Counted from the first letter of the stretch, positions 15,720 through 24,113 are shown. The stretch: 35,520 bases of DNA from UBA5026 sp949065595 (GCA_949065595.1 CARSXK010000012.1:1-35520); one strand, 5' to 3'. Program-made: numbers and translations. Notes: generated from the letters alone by a model not told the origin.

Positions 15720-15878
15720 ATGGTATTTACTAGAGAAGATGGAACATATTCTGGAGCAGATATTATAAGATATCCATTTAAAATTATTTATTATGAATTA
15801 GGAATCAACTTTGATATTGAAACTACAAATATTACTGAACAAGAACTAATGGATTTATTATTATCAATTATTAAGTAA
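15720..15878 (+). CDS. Small frame of phage-remnant type, unknown
   Basis: A 52-residue frame (MVFTREDGTYSGADIIRYPF..., ending ELMDLLLSIIK) after the truncated endolysin, with only a weak ribosome site. The preceding 36 bases have stops. It may be the detached C-terminal piece of the endolysin or another phage gene. No family recognised. Confidence 0.3.
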   Translation: MVFTREDGTYSGADIIRYPFKIIYYELGINFDIETTNITEQELMDLLLSIIK

Positions 15879-15895
15879 AATAACAATTTAAGGGG

Positions 15896-15918
15896 CATAT
15901 CATTATGATATGTTCTTT
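15896..15918 (+). terminator. Possible terminator at the end of the phage remnant
   Basis: CATATCA / TGATATG stem with a three-base loop followed by TTCTTT; the T tract is weak. Confidence 0.35.
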
Positions 15919-16060
15919 CGTATAAAAAAGTAAAATAGTAATTTAGTGAATTGCCAGAGTGGCATTAGTTTGTTAAAATGTTTTTATAAGATTTACTATG
16001 TTATAAATAATAGACTTTCTTATTGTAAATATAGTTTAAATAAAAGATTGGAGAATTATT

Positions 16061-16642
16061 ATGAAACTTTCGAGTGTTAAAGCATTAGAAATGTTAGAAA
16101 ATGCGAAGGGACAAACCGAATCTGATGGTTGGATTATTCATTCGATTTGTGTTGGAAATTGTGCTGGGAAAATTGCAGAGGCTTTAAATTTAGATGTTGA
16201 ATTCGCCAAAACATTAGGATATATACATGATATTGGAAAATCCATTGGGGAGAATAACTCTCATGTTATAGGTGGGTATAATTATTTAAAAAGTCTTGGA
16301 TATGATGAAGAATACTGTAATATATGCTTAATACATTCTTACTTAAATAATGACATTTATTGTACAGCAGGTGGAATTCCATCAGATATTCCTTTTAGGA
16401 CTGAATTTATAAAAAATCATAAATATTCAGAGTATGAAAAAATAATCAATCTTTGCGACTTGATGTGTACTAAAGTTGTTAATACAGTTGATAAAAGACT
16501 AATTGAAGTTATGATTAGAAGGGGCGTATATGAAAATACACAATATCATATTAAAGAAACTTATAAATTAAAAAAATATTTTGACGATTTATTAGGTTAT
16601 AATCTTTATGATTTATTTCCTGAAATAAAGGAAAGATTATAA
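16061..16642 (+). CDS. HD-domain phosphohydrolase
   Basis: A 193-residue soluble protein with HD-superfamily metal ligands: an early H (WIIHSICVGNCAGKIAEAL, ~residue 27), the H-D pair in GYIHDIGKSIG (~56-57), SHVIGGYNYL and a later CLIHS, then a D in NLCDLMCTKV. This is the pattern of small HD hydrolases that act on nucleotides or phosphoesters. Substrate cannot be told. Own ribosome site (TTGGAG), 180 bp after the phage remnant and followed by an integrase relic, so probably part of the accessory island. Confidence 0.7.
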   Translation: MKLSSVKALEMLENAKGQTESDGWIIHSICVGNCAGKIAEALNLDVEFAKTLGYIHDIGKSIGENNSHVIGGYNYLKSLGYDEEYCNICLIHSYLNNDIYCTAGGIPSDIPFRTEFIKNHKYSEYEKIINLCDLMCTKVVNTVDKRLIEVMIRRGVYENTQYHIKETYKLKKYFDDLLGYNLYDLFPEIKERL

Positions 16643-16789
16643 TTTAAAACCCATAAAGTAAGATTTTATTAATAAGGTATAATTTCAATGAGTCAGGGAT
16701 GTAAACTTTGTTTGCAAAAAATTTAAAAAGTATAGCTTAATGCCTTAAAATGAAGGTGGTAAATATAAAAAATAGGGTGATATCCTTTT

Positions 16790-16935
16790 AAAATTCAAAA
16801 ACAATTATGCTTTTACTTATGTATTTCTAACTGCTTGTTATACAGGGATGAGAACTGGAAAGCTTGTGTCTTAACATGGAAATATACTTATTTTGAAAAG
16901 AAAAGGATAGATATAGATAAATACATGTTATAATA
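16790..16935 (+). pseudogene. Relic of a tyrosine-recombinase (integrase) gene
   Basis: In the 316-bp gap 16643-16958, one frame reads NYAFTYVFLTACYTGMRTGKLV, which is the arginine box of phage integrases (YTGMR.GEL), and after a one-base shift continues LTWKYTYFEKKRIDID, the next segment of the same domain. Nothing else of the gene remains (about 48 codons of ~370). It suggests the 10958-16935 island once entered with its own integrase. The rest of the gap holds nothing I recognise. Confidence 0.65.
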
Positions 16936-16958
16936 GTGTAAATGTTGGAGGGTTATAT

Positions 16959-17555
16959 ATGATTTATACATATCAGGAGCTATGTCAGAAAAAAGAAAAT
17001 GGAGAACAATTAAATTGGAATGGGATTACCAAAGAACAGTTAGAAACCTTATTTATAGATGAACATATCCCCAATAATTTGATTGCAGATTTATATAGTA
17101 TCAATGGAGGAGAAGTGATTAGTAAAAGAAATAAATGGGGTATTAAACAAAATTCGGCTAAATATCTCTATAAAAGACTGGAAGAAAATAATTTAGAATC
17201 TTTTAAAAAATTGAATCAGGACTCTAAAGAAAGATTAATAGGTAAAAACAATATCGATTGGATATCAAAGGCCTTAACGCACTATGTTTTTAGAAATGGA
17301 CCAGTTGAAGATATGCATGCGAACCATCAACTTTCACAAGAAGACATGAAAAGATTAAATAAATATATGGTTGATAGAATAGCAGGATTGTTAAAACTCA
17401 TTAATGATGGACAATGGCTAAAAATAGAACTAATGCTTTCTGCTTTCAGGAATTATGGCGTAGAATGGGATCCTTGCGAATATGATACCAAAGAAATAGA
17501 TATGATTTTTAAACATCGTTTAGGTATTTGGGAAGATGAGGAAATCACAAGTTAA
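16959..17555 (+). CDS. Uncharacterised protein
   Basis: A 198-residue soluble protein with a strong ribosome site (TTGGAGGG). Residues ~15-55 could form a helix-turn-helix (GITKEQLETLFIDEHIPN, then LIADLYSINGGEVISKR). The C-terminal half is helical, with ISKALTHYVFRNGPVEDMH and NYGVEWDPCEY. No membrane segments or catalytic motif seen. I do not recognise the family. Monocistronic as far as spacing shows. Confidence 0.6.
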   Translation: MIYTYQELCQKKENGEQLNWNGITKEQLETLFIDEHIPNNLIADLYSINGGEVISKRNKWGIKQNSAKYLYKRLEENNLESFKKLNQDSKERLIGKNNIDWISKALTHYVFRNGPVEDMHANHQLSQEDMKRLNKYMVDRIAGLLKLINDGQWLKIELMLSAFRNYGVEWDPCEYDTKEIDMIFKHRLGIWEDEEITS

Positions 17556-17680
17556 AGTGAATCAGCCAATCCAATTGTAAATATAAATCTTGTTTGAAAT
17601 TAAAAAACAATTCCAAGAAAATTGTGTTACAGTAGTTAATATAGCAGTATAATGATATATATGAAAGATGGTGAATCTTT

Positions 17681-18463
17681 ATGGATGAAAAGAAAAAATT
17701 ATGGATTATGATAGGTATTATTTCAGCGCTCATTATTTTTACAATTGGAATCTACTTTGTTGGAAATCTTAAGGTTAAAAAATTACTCAAAGATATGGAA
17801 GAACAAATCAATCAAGAAGAAACACAAATATTTTATTTTTCTAGACCAACTTGTCATTACTGCACTTTACTAAAACCGATTACTGATACATTAGGGGAAG
17901 AATACCAATTGACTTATTATTCTATCAATACCGATCAATATAGCCCAAATCAATTACAAAAAATTCTAAAGAAATTTGGATTAGATAGTAAAACATTTGG
18001 AACGCCTTATATTGTAATTACCAAAAATGGTAAAGTGATTGGACAACTCAGTGGGTATGCTGATGAAAATGTTGTCTTTGCGTTATTTCAAAAACACTTG
18101 CTTATCCCATCGGATGCTCATTTAGCATTTGAATATTTGGATTATAATACATTCCAGACCATATGGAATAGTGGGGAAAGAAGCTTAATTATGATTGGTG
18201 AAACTGGTGAAAAAAGTGTACAGGCAAGAAATATATTAAAACCATTGATTGGAGCACATAATCTCAATATCTTATATATGGATATTGCCGAAACAGGAAG
18301 CAATGAAAATTATAGTACCTTTTTATCAACGATTGGATATACAGTAGAACCAACCTATCCTGTATTAATGATAGTTGAAAACGGAATGATTGTCTCTCAA
18401 ACCAATCAAATGACAAAAGAAGAATATGAAATGTTTTTAAAAACAAATCAGTATATAAAATAA
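17681..18463 (+). CDS. Membrane-anchored thioredoxin-like protein
   Basis: The 260-residue protein has one N-terminal membrane segment (~8-26) and an outward-facing thioredoxin-fold domain with redox motif Cys-His-Tyr-Cys (58-61, in YFSRPTCHYCTLL) and the cis-Pro loop FGTPYIVI. A second half (~155-260, LIMIGETGEKSVQARNILKP and PTYPVLMIVENG) looks like another thioredoxin fold that lacks the CxxC. The role is probably thiol-disulfide exchange at the cell surface. The next gene starts 11 bp later, so they are likely co-transcribed. Confidence 0.75.
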   Translation: MDEKKKLWIMIGIISALIIFTIGIYFVGNLKVKKLLKDMEEQINQEETQIFYFSRPTCHYCTLLKPITDTLGEEYQLTYYSINTDQYSPNQLQKILKKFGLDSKTFGTPYIVITKNGKVIGQLSGYADENVVFALFQKHLLIPSDAHLAFEYLDYNTFQTIWNSGERSLIMIGETGEKSVQARNILKPLIGAHNLNILYMDIAETGSNENYSTFLSTIGYTVEPTYPVLMIVENGMIVSQTNQMTKEEYEMFLKTNQYIK

Positions 18464-18474
18464 ATGGAGGTTTT

Positions 18475-18933
18475 ATGAATAATACAGTATACAAACAAGC
18501 AAAGGCCTTTAAAAAAAGATATCGATTGACTATCGCGTGGAGAATGAAAGCCCATTCTAAAATAGTTGAAAAACACTTAAATCCTAAAGAACAGGTATTA
18601 TATGTCTTTGCGGCACAAAAAAATGATAATCCATTAGATATCATTACCAGTTATATATGTGTACTTACCAATCGTAGATTGATTTTAGCTCAAAAACGAT
18701 TATTATTTGGATATTTCTTTCTTTCCATAACACCAGATTTATTTAACGACTTAAAAGTAAATATGGGAATTATATGGGGAAAAATATATATTGATACTGC
18801 CAAAGAAGTGGTAGCGCTTTCCAATATACAAAAAGATGCTTTAAATGAAATTGAAACCAATATAACTGAATATATGATGGAAGAAAAGAAAAAATATGCG
18901 AACTTTCAAACCAATCGAAAAAATGAAAACTAG
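18475..18933 (+). CDS. Bacterial PH-domain protein
   Basis: A 152-residue protein with the bacterial PH (YokE-like) pattern: an N-terminal helix, LNPKEQVLYVFAAQ, then SYICVLTNRRLILAQKRLLFGY, followed by an IWGKIYIDTAKEVVAL strand set. The T-N-R-R-L-I turn is typical. Function unknown; such proteins bind membranes or proteins. Second gene after the thioredoxin-like gene (11-bp gap, ATGGAGG site) and followed by a strong terminator. Confidence 0.65.
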   Translation: MNNTVYKQAKAFKKRYRLTIAWRMKAHSKIVEKHLNPKEQVLYVFAAQKNDNPLDIITSYICVLTNRRLILAQKRLLFGYFFLSITPDLFNDLKVNMGIIWGKIYIDTAKEVVALSNIQKDALNEIETNITEYMMEEKKKYANFQTNRKNEN

Positions 18934-18960
18934 AGAAAAAATAAATATCTCTAGTTTTCT
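18926..18960 (+). terminator. Terminator after the PH-domain gene
   Basis: Perfect 11-bp stem AAAACTAGAGA / TCTCTAGTTTT with an eleven-base loop; it overlaps the stop codon. Confidence 0.75.
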
Positions 18961-19052
18961 AATGTATAAATATTTCTAGAATAAAATAACAACATATTTT
19001 CGATTTTAAAAATATATGATATACTAAATGAAACGAAAAGTAGGTGATAAAA

Positions 19053-20066
19053 ATGAAAACTAAAACCATTTTAACTGGGATTCGTCCAACAGGTAATATG
19101 CATTTAGGGCATTATTTTGGAGCGGTTAAAACATGGAAAAAACTGCAAGAAGAGGAGTACCCATTTTTTTTAGAAATTGCGGATGTACAGGCACTTACAG
19201 ACCATTTTCATCAACCTGAAAAAGTACGAAAAAATGTAAGAGAAATTACAATCGATGCTTTAGCATGTGGAATTGACCCTAACAAAACCAATATATTTAT
19301 ACAATCCATGATTCCTGAAATTGCCGAATTAACCGTATTCTACTCCAATTTAGTTACCATCGCGCGTCTTTATCGTAATCCAACTGTGAAATCGGAAATG
19401 AAGCAAAAAAAAGAGTTGTTCGGAAATGATGGAGAAGGGATTACTTATGGATTCATAGGGTATCCTGTGAGTCAAGCTGCTGATATTACAGCATTTCATG
19501 GAGCATATATCCCATGTGGTGATGATCAATTGCCTTTATTAGAACAATGTCGTGAGATTGTTCGTAAATTCAATAAAATTTATGGGGGAACATTACTAGA
19601 ACCAGAAGCGATATTAAGTGAAAATACACGAATCAAAGGATTAGATGGTAACGAAAAAATGGGAAAAAGTTTAGGCAATGCAATTTTTCTTTCTGATGAA
19701 GAAGAAACCGTTCGTACAAAAATCATGGGAGCCATTACAGATCCTGAAAAGAAAAAAAAGGATGATCCAGCTAACCCTGACATTTGTATGGTTTATTATT
19801 ATCATAAACTTGTAAATAAGGACAATCTAAAGACAGTATGCAAAGAATGCAAAAGTGGGGCAAGAGGATGTGTTGCTTGCAAAAAAGAATTAATTGCTAA
19901 TATGCTTGCATTTTTAAAACCCATTCAGGAAAAAAGAAACTATTATTTAAAGCATCCAGAGGAAGTAGATATAATCCTAAAAGAGGGTACAAAAAAAGCC
20001 AAAGAAATGGCAGAAGAAACGATAAAAATTGTAAAAGAAAAAATGCAGATAAGGTATTTTGAATAA
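19053..20066 (+). CDS. trpS: Tryptophan-tRNA ligase
   Basis: Charges tRNA-Trp with tryptophan in the cytoplasm. The 337-residue class I synthetase has the HIGH-type motif in TGNMHLGHYFGA (~12-23) and the KMSKS-type motif in GNEKMGKSLGN (~202). Near residues 250-280 it carries cysteines spaced C-x20-C-x6-C-x2-C (ICMVYYYHK ... CKSGARGCVAC), close to the C-x22-C-x6-C-x2-C pattern that binds a [4Fe-4S] cluster in Thermotoga TrpRS. I use ATG 19053 (AGGTG six bases upstream) rather than GTG 19044. The 90-bp leader is too short for a T-box. Confidence 0.95.
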   Translation: MKTKTILTGIRPTGNMHLGHYFGAVKTWKKLQEEEYPFFLEIADVQALTDHFHQPEKVRKNVREITIDALACGIDPNKTNIFIQSMIPEIAELTVFYSNLVTIARLYRNPTVKSEMKQKKELFGNDGEGITYGFIGYPVSQAADITAFHGAYIPCGDDQLPLLEQCREIVRKFNKIYGGTLLEPEAILSENTRIKGLDGNEKMGKSLGNAIFLSDEEETVRTKIMGAITDPEKKKKDDPANPDICMVYYYHKLVNKDNLKTVCKECKSGARGCVACKKELIANMLAFLKPIQEKRNYYLKHPEEVDIILKEGTKKAKEMAEETIKIVKEKMQIRYFE

Positions 20067-20089
20067 AGTAGCAAGAAGGAGAAATAAAT

Positions 20090-20380
20090 ATGTTAGATGT
20101 AAAAGAAAAAATAGATGTTCCATCTAGATGTGGAATTGACTGTAGTAACTGCAATTATTTAGAACAAAAAATGTGTACAGGATGTACAAATATAGATAAA
20201 CCATTTTGGGCAGATGCTTGTCCAGTTAAAAATTGTTGCGAAAGTAAAGAAATTGCTTGTTGTGGTAAGTGTGATGATTTTCCATGCGAACAATTACAAT
20301 CTTTTGCATATGATAAAGAACAAGGTGATAACGGATTAAGAATTGAAAATTGCCGTAAGTGGTGTTCAAAAGAAAATTAA
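20090..20380 (+). CDS. DUF3795-family cysteine-rich protein
   Basis: A 96-residue protein with 15 or so cysteines in paired motifs: RCGIDCSNCNYL, MCTGCTN, CPVKNCC, CCGKCDDFPCEQL and NCRKWCS. This is the DUF3795 layout, thought to bind metal (zinc or Fe-S). Starts 23 bp after trpS with an AAGGAG site, so it may be read with it. Biochemical role unknown. Confidence 0.75.
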   Translation: MLDVKEKIDVPSRCGIDCSNCNYLEQKMCTGCTNIDKPFWADACPVKNCCESKEIACCGKCDDFPCEQLQSFAYDKEQGDNGLRIENCRKWCSKEN

Positions 20381-20392
20381 ATGGGGAATAAA

Positions 20393-20740
20393 ATGATAAA
20401 AGAAAAAAGTTTGACAATAAATCTATTAGTGACCATACTTACCTGCGGACTATATGGACTTGTATGGTTTTTTACAATATCAGATGATACTGGAAAAATA
20501 TCTGAAGACAGTAGTATGTATGGTTTGGTAGCAATTTTGCTCACATTACTTACTTGTGGTATTTATAAAATATATTGGAGTTATAAAATAGGAAAATTAC
20601 TTTATGAATCAAAACAAGTAGCTGGTATGCGGGCAAGTGACAATTCTATTTTATATTTGATTCTTAGTCTATTTGGATTCGACATCATAAATTATTGTAT
20701 TATGCAATCAGACTTAAATGATCTTGCGGTGATGCAATGA
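20393..20740 (+). CDS. DUF4234-family small membrane protein
   Basis: About 115 residues with three hydrophobic segments. The two similar halves LTCGLYGLVWFFTISDDTG and LTCGIYKIYWSYKIGKLL are the DUF4234 signature. I take ATG 20393 because GGGGAA precedes it; an in-frame ATG at 20381 lies directly on the preceding stop without a site. The stop overlaps the next start by four bases (ATGA), so the next gene is translationally coupled. Confidence 0.75.
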   Translation: MIKEKSLTINLLVTILTCGLYGLVWFFTISDDTGKISEDSSMYGLVAILLTLLTCGIYKIYWSYKIGKLLYESKQVAGMRASDNSILYLILSLFGFDIINYCIMQSDLNDLAVMQ

Positions 20741-21126
20741 AAAAAATATTGAGTGTAATAATACTTCCATCAATCGGAATATTGTTATACTTTTTTGATG
20801 CCAATCATATTCCTTTATTTCCTTGTCTTTTTCATAAAATAACAGGTTTTTATTGCCCAGGATGTGGCATCAGTAGAAGTATACTTGCCTTACTTCATTT
20901 TCAGTTTTATCAAGCATTTCGCTACAATATGCTTGGTTTTCTATTTTTCCCTTTTCTCCTATTTTATTTTCAATATCAGTTGATTTGTTGGGGATTTGAA
21001 AAACAAGATAAATTAACTTCTAAAATTTCGAAACAATGGTTATTTGTTACTATTATATTAGTTATTTTGTATGGAATCCTACGGAATACAACTATTTTGA
21101 ATTGGCTTGCACCTGTTAAATTATGA
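20737..21126 (+). CDS. DUF2752-family membrane protein
   Basis: A 129-residue protein with three membrane segments and the family's FYCPGCGISRSILALL motif after the first segment, then FRYNMLGF. Coupled to the DUF4234 gene by a four-base overlap; this DUF4234-DUF2752 pairing recurs in Firmicutes. Role unknown, presumably a membrane complex. Confidence 0.8.
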   Translation: MKKILSVIILPSIGILLYFFDANHIPLFPCLFHKITGFYCPGCGISRSILALLHFQFYQAFRYNMLGFLFFPFLLFYFQYQLICWGFEKQDKLTSKISKQWLFVTIILVILYGILRNTTILNWLAPVKL

Positions 21127-21133
21127 AATTATA

Positions 21134-21161
21134 TTGAAATTATAAAAATATCTGATATAAT
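21134..21161 (+). promoter_or_regulatory. Promoter of the 21188 gene
   Basis: TTGAAA (21134-21139) and TATAAT (21156-21161), 16-bp spacer, 27 bases before the start. Confidence 0.5.
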
Positions 21162-21187
21162 GTAAGAAGAATAAAGGAGAGGATAGT

Positions 21188-21973
21188 GTGAATAGAATTT
21201 TTTTGCGTGATTCAAACAATAAAAAAATAAACCCAGAATTGGTACGTTATTTTAAATATCAGAATGACTACTATCTAATCTATACATTTCATGAAATTGA
21301 TGAAAAGAATTTTATGACATTATATGTGGTAAAAGTAATGGAAGAATTGGGGCAGCCAATTGCTAAAAATTTGTCTAACGATTGGGAATGGCAAAATATG
21401 CAGATGGTAGTCAAACAGATGCTTAGAGAAATCAAAAGAAACCAAATTCTTTCATTTGAAGATGCCAATCTAGAAACCATTCAGGGAATTAGAGTAATGA
21501 GTGCACGAAGTTTCAAATTACTATCCTCACTTGTACAAATTTTAAGTGGAGAACCAGAAGAAAAGGATAATACAGAATTAGTTGAACAAGTGCAAAAACC
21601 TGTAACAGTTTCATATCAAATGGAAAAAAAGGCAGTAGAAGAGCCAAAAGAATTTACAGTAAGTGATAAAATCAATTTACTCAATCAATTGAAACAGGCA
21701 TGTCCATTTCAGATAGACAATAAAAAATGTTTTTGGATGAAGGAAGAGCTAGAGACAAGGAGTATTGTACCCATTTCGCATAATGCAGTATCAGAAGAGA
21801 TAGAAGATGTGCAGGATGCCAAAATAGATACATTTAAGATTTTGGATGAGACATTAATAGATATTGAAAGTTATCAAGAATTACAAGAAGAAAATAACCG
21901 ATTAAAACAACAAATCTTACAATATCAGATAAAATACCAAGCCATAAAGGATTTGCTTCTAAAAGACGAATAG
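21188..21973 (+). CDS. Uncharacterised protein, N-terminal DUF1292-like domain and C-terminal coiled coil
   Basis: A 261-residue soluble protein starting with GTG (AAGGAGAGG site). Residues ~1-60 (KYQNDYYLIYTFHEIDEKNF, MTLYVVKV) resemble the small beta domain DUF1292. A middle part is helical, residues ~120-180 are charged and low-complexity, and the end (SYQELQEENNRLKQQILQYQ) is a short coiled coil. Function unknown. A terminator overlaps the stop, and the following gene has its own ribosome site. Confidence 0.55.
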   Translation: MNRIFLRDSNNKKINPELVRYFKYQNDYYLIYTFHEIDEKNFMTLYVVKVMEELGQPIAKNLSNDWEWQNMQMVVKQMLREIKRNQILSFEDANLETIQGIRVMSARSFKLLSSLVQILSGEPEEKDNTELVEQVQKPVTVSYQMEKKAVEEPKEFTVSDKINLLNQLKQACPFQIDNKKCFWMKEELETRSIVPISHNAVSEEIEDVQDAKIDTFKILDETLIDIESYQELQEENNRLKQQILQYQIKYQAIKDLLLKDE

Positions 21974-21983
21974 TCTTTTTTTT
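21961..21983 (+). terminator. Terminator after the 21188 gene
   Basis: AAAAGAC / GTCTTTT stem with a five-base loop followed by a T tract, overlapping the stop codon. Confidence 0.55.
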
Positions 21984-22018
21984 ATGCCTGTATCATAAAC
22001 TGAAATAGAGGTGAATAT

Positions 22019-22927
22019 ATGAAAAATGCATTACAATACTACTACCATTTATCCATAGAAAATATTCACCAAATAGAGGGCGTATATAAATTTACGCTTC
22101 AAAATCAGTACTATGCTCTTTATCCATATGATGGAGATTTGAATCAAGTAGAGGCCATTTATAATTTAAGTGTTAATTTATGGAAATATGGGGTATATTG
22201 TCACCAAATTATATTTAATATAGAAAAAAAGATTGTAACAATCATTAACAATATACCTTATATCCTCATCAAAAGTAATTATGCATTGGAAGAAAAAATT
22301 ACCATGGAACATTTGATTTCTTTTTCTAATATGACAAGCAATATACCTTACCAAAGTGAAGTTCGTCATGACAATTGGGAAAAATTATGGAGCGAAAAAA
22401 TAGACTATTTTGAATACCAAGTCAATCAATTTGGAAAAAGCCATCCTATCATTCGTGATAGCTTTAGTTATTTTGTAGGACTAGCTGAAACAGGAATTAG
22501 TTTATTGAATCAAACCAAATTAGACTATAAAAATTTAGTAGTTTCTCATAAACGAATCAAAAGAACGCAAACAGTATTTGACTTATATAATCCGCTATCT
22601 TTTATTGTTGATTTAAAAATAAGAGATGCCTGTGAGTATTTTAAAGAATCATTTATAACCAACAAAAATATTTGGGATGATATTGAATATTATTTAAGTC
22701 ACAATGTGTTAACAAGATATGAATATTTAATGTTCTTTATTCGAATGCTCTATCCCTCTTTTTATTTTGATTTATATGAAGATATCATGCACTATAATAA
22801 AGATGAAAAACTACTTATTCCAGCAATTGAACATATCAATGAATATGAAATATTACTTAAAAAACTATATATTTTTATTGGGAATATAGTTACTTTACCT
22901 GAAATTGAATGGATAAAAAAAATATAG
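22019..22927 (+). CDS. Degenerate kinase-fold protein, remotely like spore-coat CotS/YutH proteins
   Basis: A 302-residue soluble protein. Its outline follows the aminoglycoside-kinase/CotS fold: an N-terminal beta-rich part (VYKFTLQNQYYALYPYDGD), a linker with WEKLWSEKIDYFEYQV, and a C-terminal part where the catalytic-loop position reads VSHKRI and the metal-loop position LYNPLSFIVDLKIRDACEYF. True kinases have H-G-D and an invariant Asp there; these are missing or altered, so it is probably not an active kinase. This similarity is remote and by eye. Start ATG after AGAGGTG; convergent with the NifU-like gene. Confidence 0.45.
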   Translation: MKNALQYYYHLSIENIHQIEGVYKFTLQNQYYALYPYDGDLNQVEAIYNLSVNLWKYGVYCHQIIFNIEKKIVTIINNIPYILIKSNYALEEKITMEHLISFSNMTSNIPYQSEVRHDNWEKLWSEKIDYFEYQVNQFGKSHPIIRDSFSYFVGLAETGISLLNQTKLDYKNLVVSHKRIKRTQTVFDLYNPLSFIVDLKIRDACEYFKESFITNKNIWDDIEYYLSHNVLTRYEYLMFFIRMLYPSFYFDLYEDIMHYNKDEKLLIPAIEHINEYEILLKKLYIFIGNIVTLPEIEWIKKI

Positions 22928-22931
22928 AATT

Positions 22932-23171
22932 TTATTCTTCTATACTTTTTAAATTTATAACTTCCTTTACTTCTGGGACTTCTTCTTTAATAGCCATTTC
23001 AATCCCATCTTTTAAAGTAAAATCAATCATCTCACAATTAGAACAAGCCCCCATCATCTGAATGTAAACAATGTTGTTTTCATATTTTATAAATTCAATA
23101 TTTCCACCATCATTGATTAGAAAAGGACGTAAGGTATCAATGATATCTATAATTTTTTCTTCTACTGTCAT
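22932..23171 (-). CDS. NifU-like C-terminal-domain iron-sulfur protein
   Basis: A 79-residue Nfu-type scaffold or carrier for Fe-S clusters. It has the full domain: TLRPFLINDGGNIEFIK, then the cluster-binding GACSNCEM (Cys-x2-Cys) and EEVPEVKEVI. I use ATG 23171, which has GGTGAT upstream; the frame extends to TTG 23195 without a site. Lone leftward gene converging on the 22019 gene. Confidence 0.88.
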   Translation of the reverse strand: MTVEEKIIDIIDTLRPFLINDGGNIEFIKYENNIVYIQMMGACSNCEMIDFTLKDGIEMAIKEEVPEVKEVINLKSIEE

Positions 23172-23265
23172 GCAATCACCATTTATATTATACAAAAATG
23201 ATTGATTTTCGTAAACACTTTTTTAAGTTATAATTTTATGATATAATGGGCAAGAGGTGTCGTCC

Positions 23266-23643
23266 ATGGAAAAGTATGAAAAAGGTAAAATAATTAAGGG
23301 AACAGTAAGTGGGATTGAGCCGTATGGTATTTTTGTTCATATTGATGAATATTATACTGGATTAATACATATATCAGAAGTATCTACTGGTTTTGTGAGA
23401 GATCCATCTCGTTTTGCTTCAGTGGGGGAAATCATTAATGTAAAAATATTAGATGTGGACGAAAAAGAGTATCAAATGAAATTAAGTATCAAAAATATTT
23501 CTTATCGCAACCGAATAAAAAGAAAAAGACGACAGATTGTAGAAACAAAATCTGGATTTCGAACATTGGCATACAAGTTACCATTTTGGATAGAAGAAAA
23601 TATAAAAAATGGCAAAAATAAAATAAATTCTATTGACAAATAA
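23266..23643 (+). CDS. S1 RNA-binding domain protein (CvfD/YugI type)
   Basis: A 125-residue protein: one S1 domain (residues ~5-80; KGTVSGIEPYGIFVHIDEY, then GLIHISEVS, VGEIINVKILDVDE and KLSIK) plus a basic tail (RNRIKRKRRQ). These general-stress S1 proteins bind RNA or ribosomes. I use ATG 23266 with AAGAGG upstream rather than GTG 23257. The promoter of the first tRNA cluster overlaps its last codons. Confidence 0.85.
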   Translation: MEKYEKGKIIKGTVSGIEPYGIFVHIDEYYTGLIHISEVSTGFVRDPSRFASVGEIINVKILDVDEKEYQMKLSIKNISYRNRIKRKRRQIVETKSGFRTLAYKLPFWIEENIKNGKNKINSIDK

Positions 23644-23661
23644 ATATAGAAATGATATAGT
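23633..23661 (+). promoter_or_regulatory. Promoter of the first tRNA cluster
   Basis: TTGACA (23633-23638) and TATAGT (23656-23661) with 17 bp between, 19 bases before tRNA-Val; near-consensus as usual for stable RNA. Confidence 0.7.
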
Positions 23662-23679
23662 TAATTACGTCCAGTACAT

Positions 23680-23756
23680 GGGCGATTAGCTCAGTTGGTT
23701 AGAGCACCTGCCTTACAAGCAGGGGGTCGTAGGTTCGAGTCCTACATCGCCCACCA
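23680..23756 (+). tRNA. tRNA-Val (UAC)
   Basis: Complete cloverleaf: acceptor GGGCGAT/ATCGCCC, anticodon loop CTTACAA, T arm GGTTCGAGTCC, encoded CCA. Confidence 0.95.
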
Positions 23757-23766
23757 TTATTTTTTT

Positions 23767-23842
23767 GCCGAAATGGCGCAATTGGTAGCGCAACTGACTT
23801 GTAATCAGTAGGTTACGGGTTCGATTCCTGTTTTCGGCACCA
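23767..23842 (+). tRNA. tRNA-Thr (UGU)
   Basis: Acceptor GCCGAAA/TTTCGGC, anticodon loop CTTGTAA, encoded CCA. Confidence 0.95.
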
Positions 23843-23847
23843 TATTT

Positions 23848-23931
23848 GGAGGGGTAGCGAAGTGGTCAAACGCGGCAGACTGTAAATCTGTTCCTTCGGG
23901 TTCGATGGTTCAAATCCATCTCCCTCCACCA
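23848..23931 (+). tRNA. tRNA-Tyr (GUA)
   Basis: Acceptor GGAGGGG/TCCCTCC, anticodon loop CTGTAAA, long variable arm as in tRNA-Tyr, encoded CCA. Confidence 0.95.
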
Positions 23932-23947
23932 CTTTATTTGGTTAGAT

Positions 23948-24023
23948 TGCCTCGTAGCCAAGCGGTAAGGCACCACACTTTGACTGTGGCATTGCGCTAG
24001 TTCGAATCTAGCCGAGGCAGCCA
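23948..24023 (+). tRNA. tRNA-Gln (UUG)
   Basis: Acceptor TGCCTCG/CGAGGCA, anticodon loop CTTTGAC, encoded CCA. Confidence 0.95.
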
Positions 24024-24037
24024 TTTTTTATTATTAT

Positions 24038-24113
24038 GTTCCGTTAGCTCAGCCGGTAGAGCATTTGACTTTTAATCAAAGGGTCTGGAGTTCGAATCTC
24101 CAACGGGACACCA
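24038..24113 (+). tRNA. tRNA-Lys (UUU)
   Basis: Acceptor GTTCCGT/ACGGGAC, anticodon loop CTTTTAA, encoded CCA. Confidence 0.95.

Noticed and set aside
18960..19052. T-box riboswitch in front of trpS
   Set aside because: The leader is only about 90 bp and shows no T-box sequence or antiterminator.
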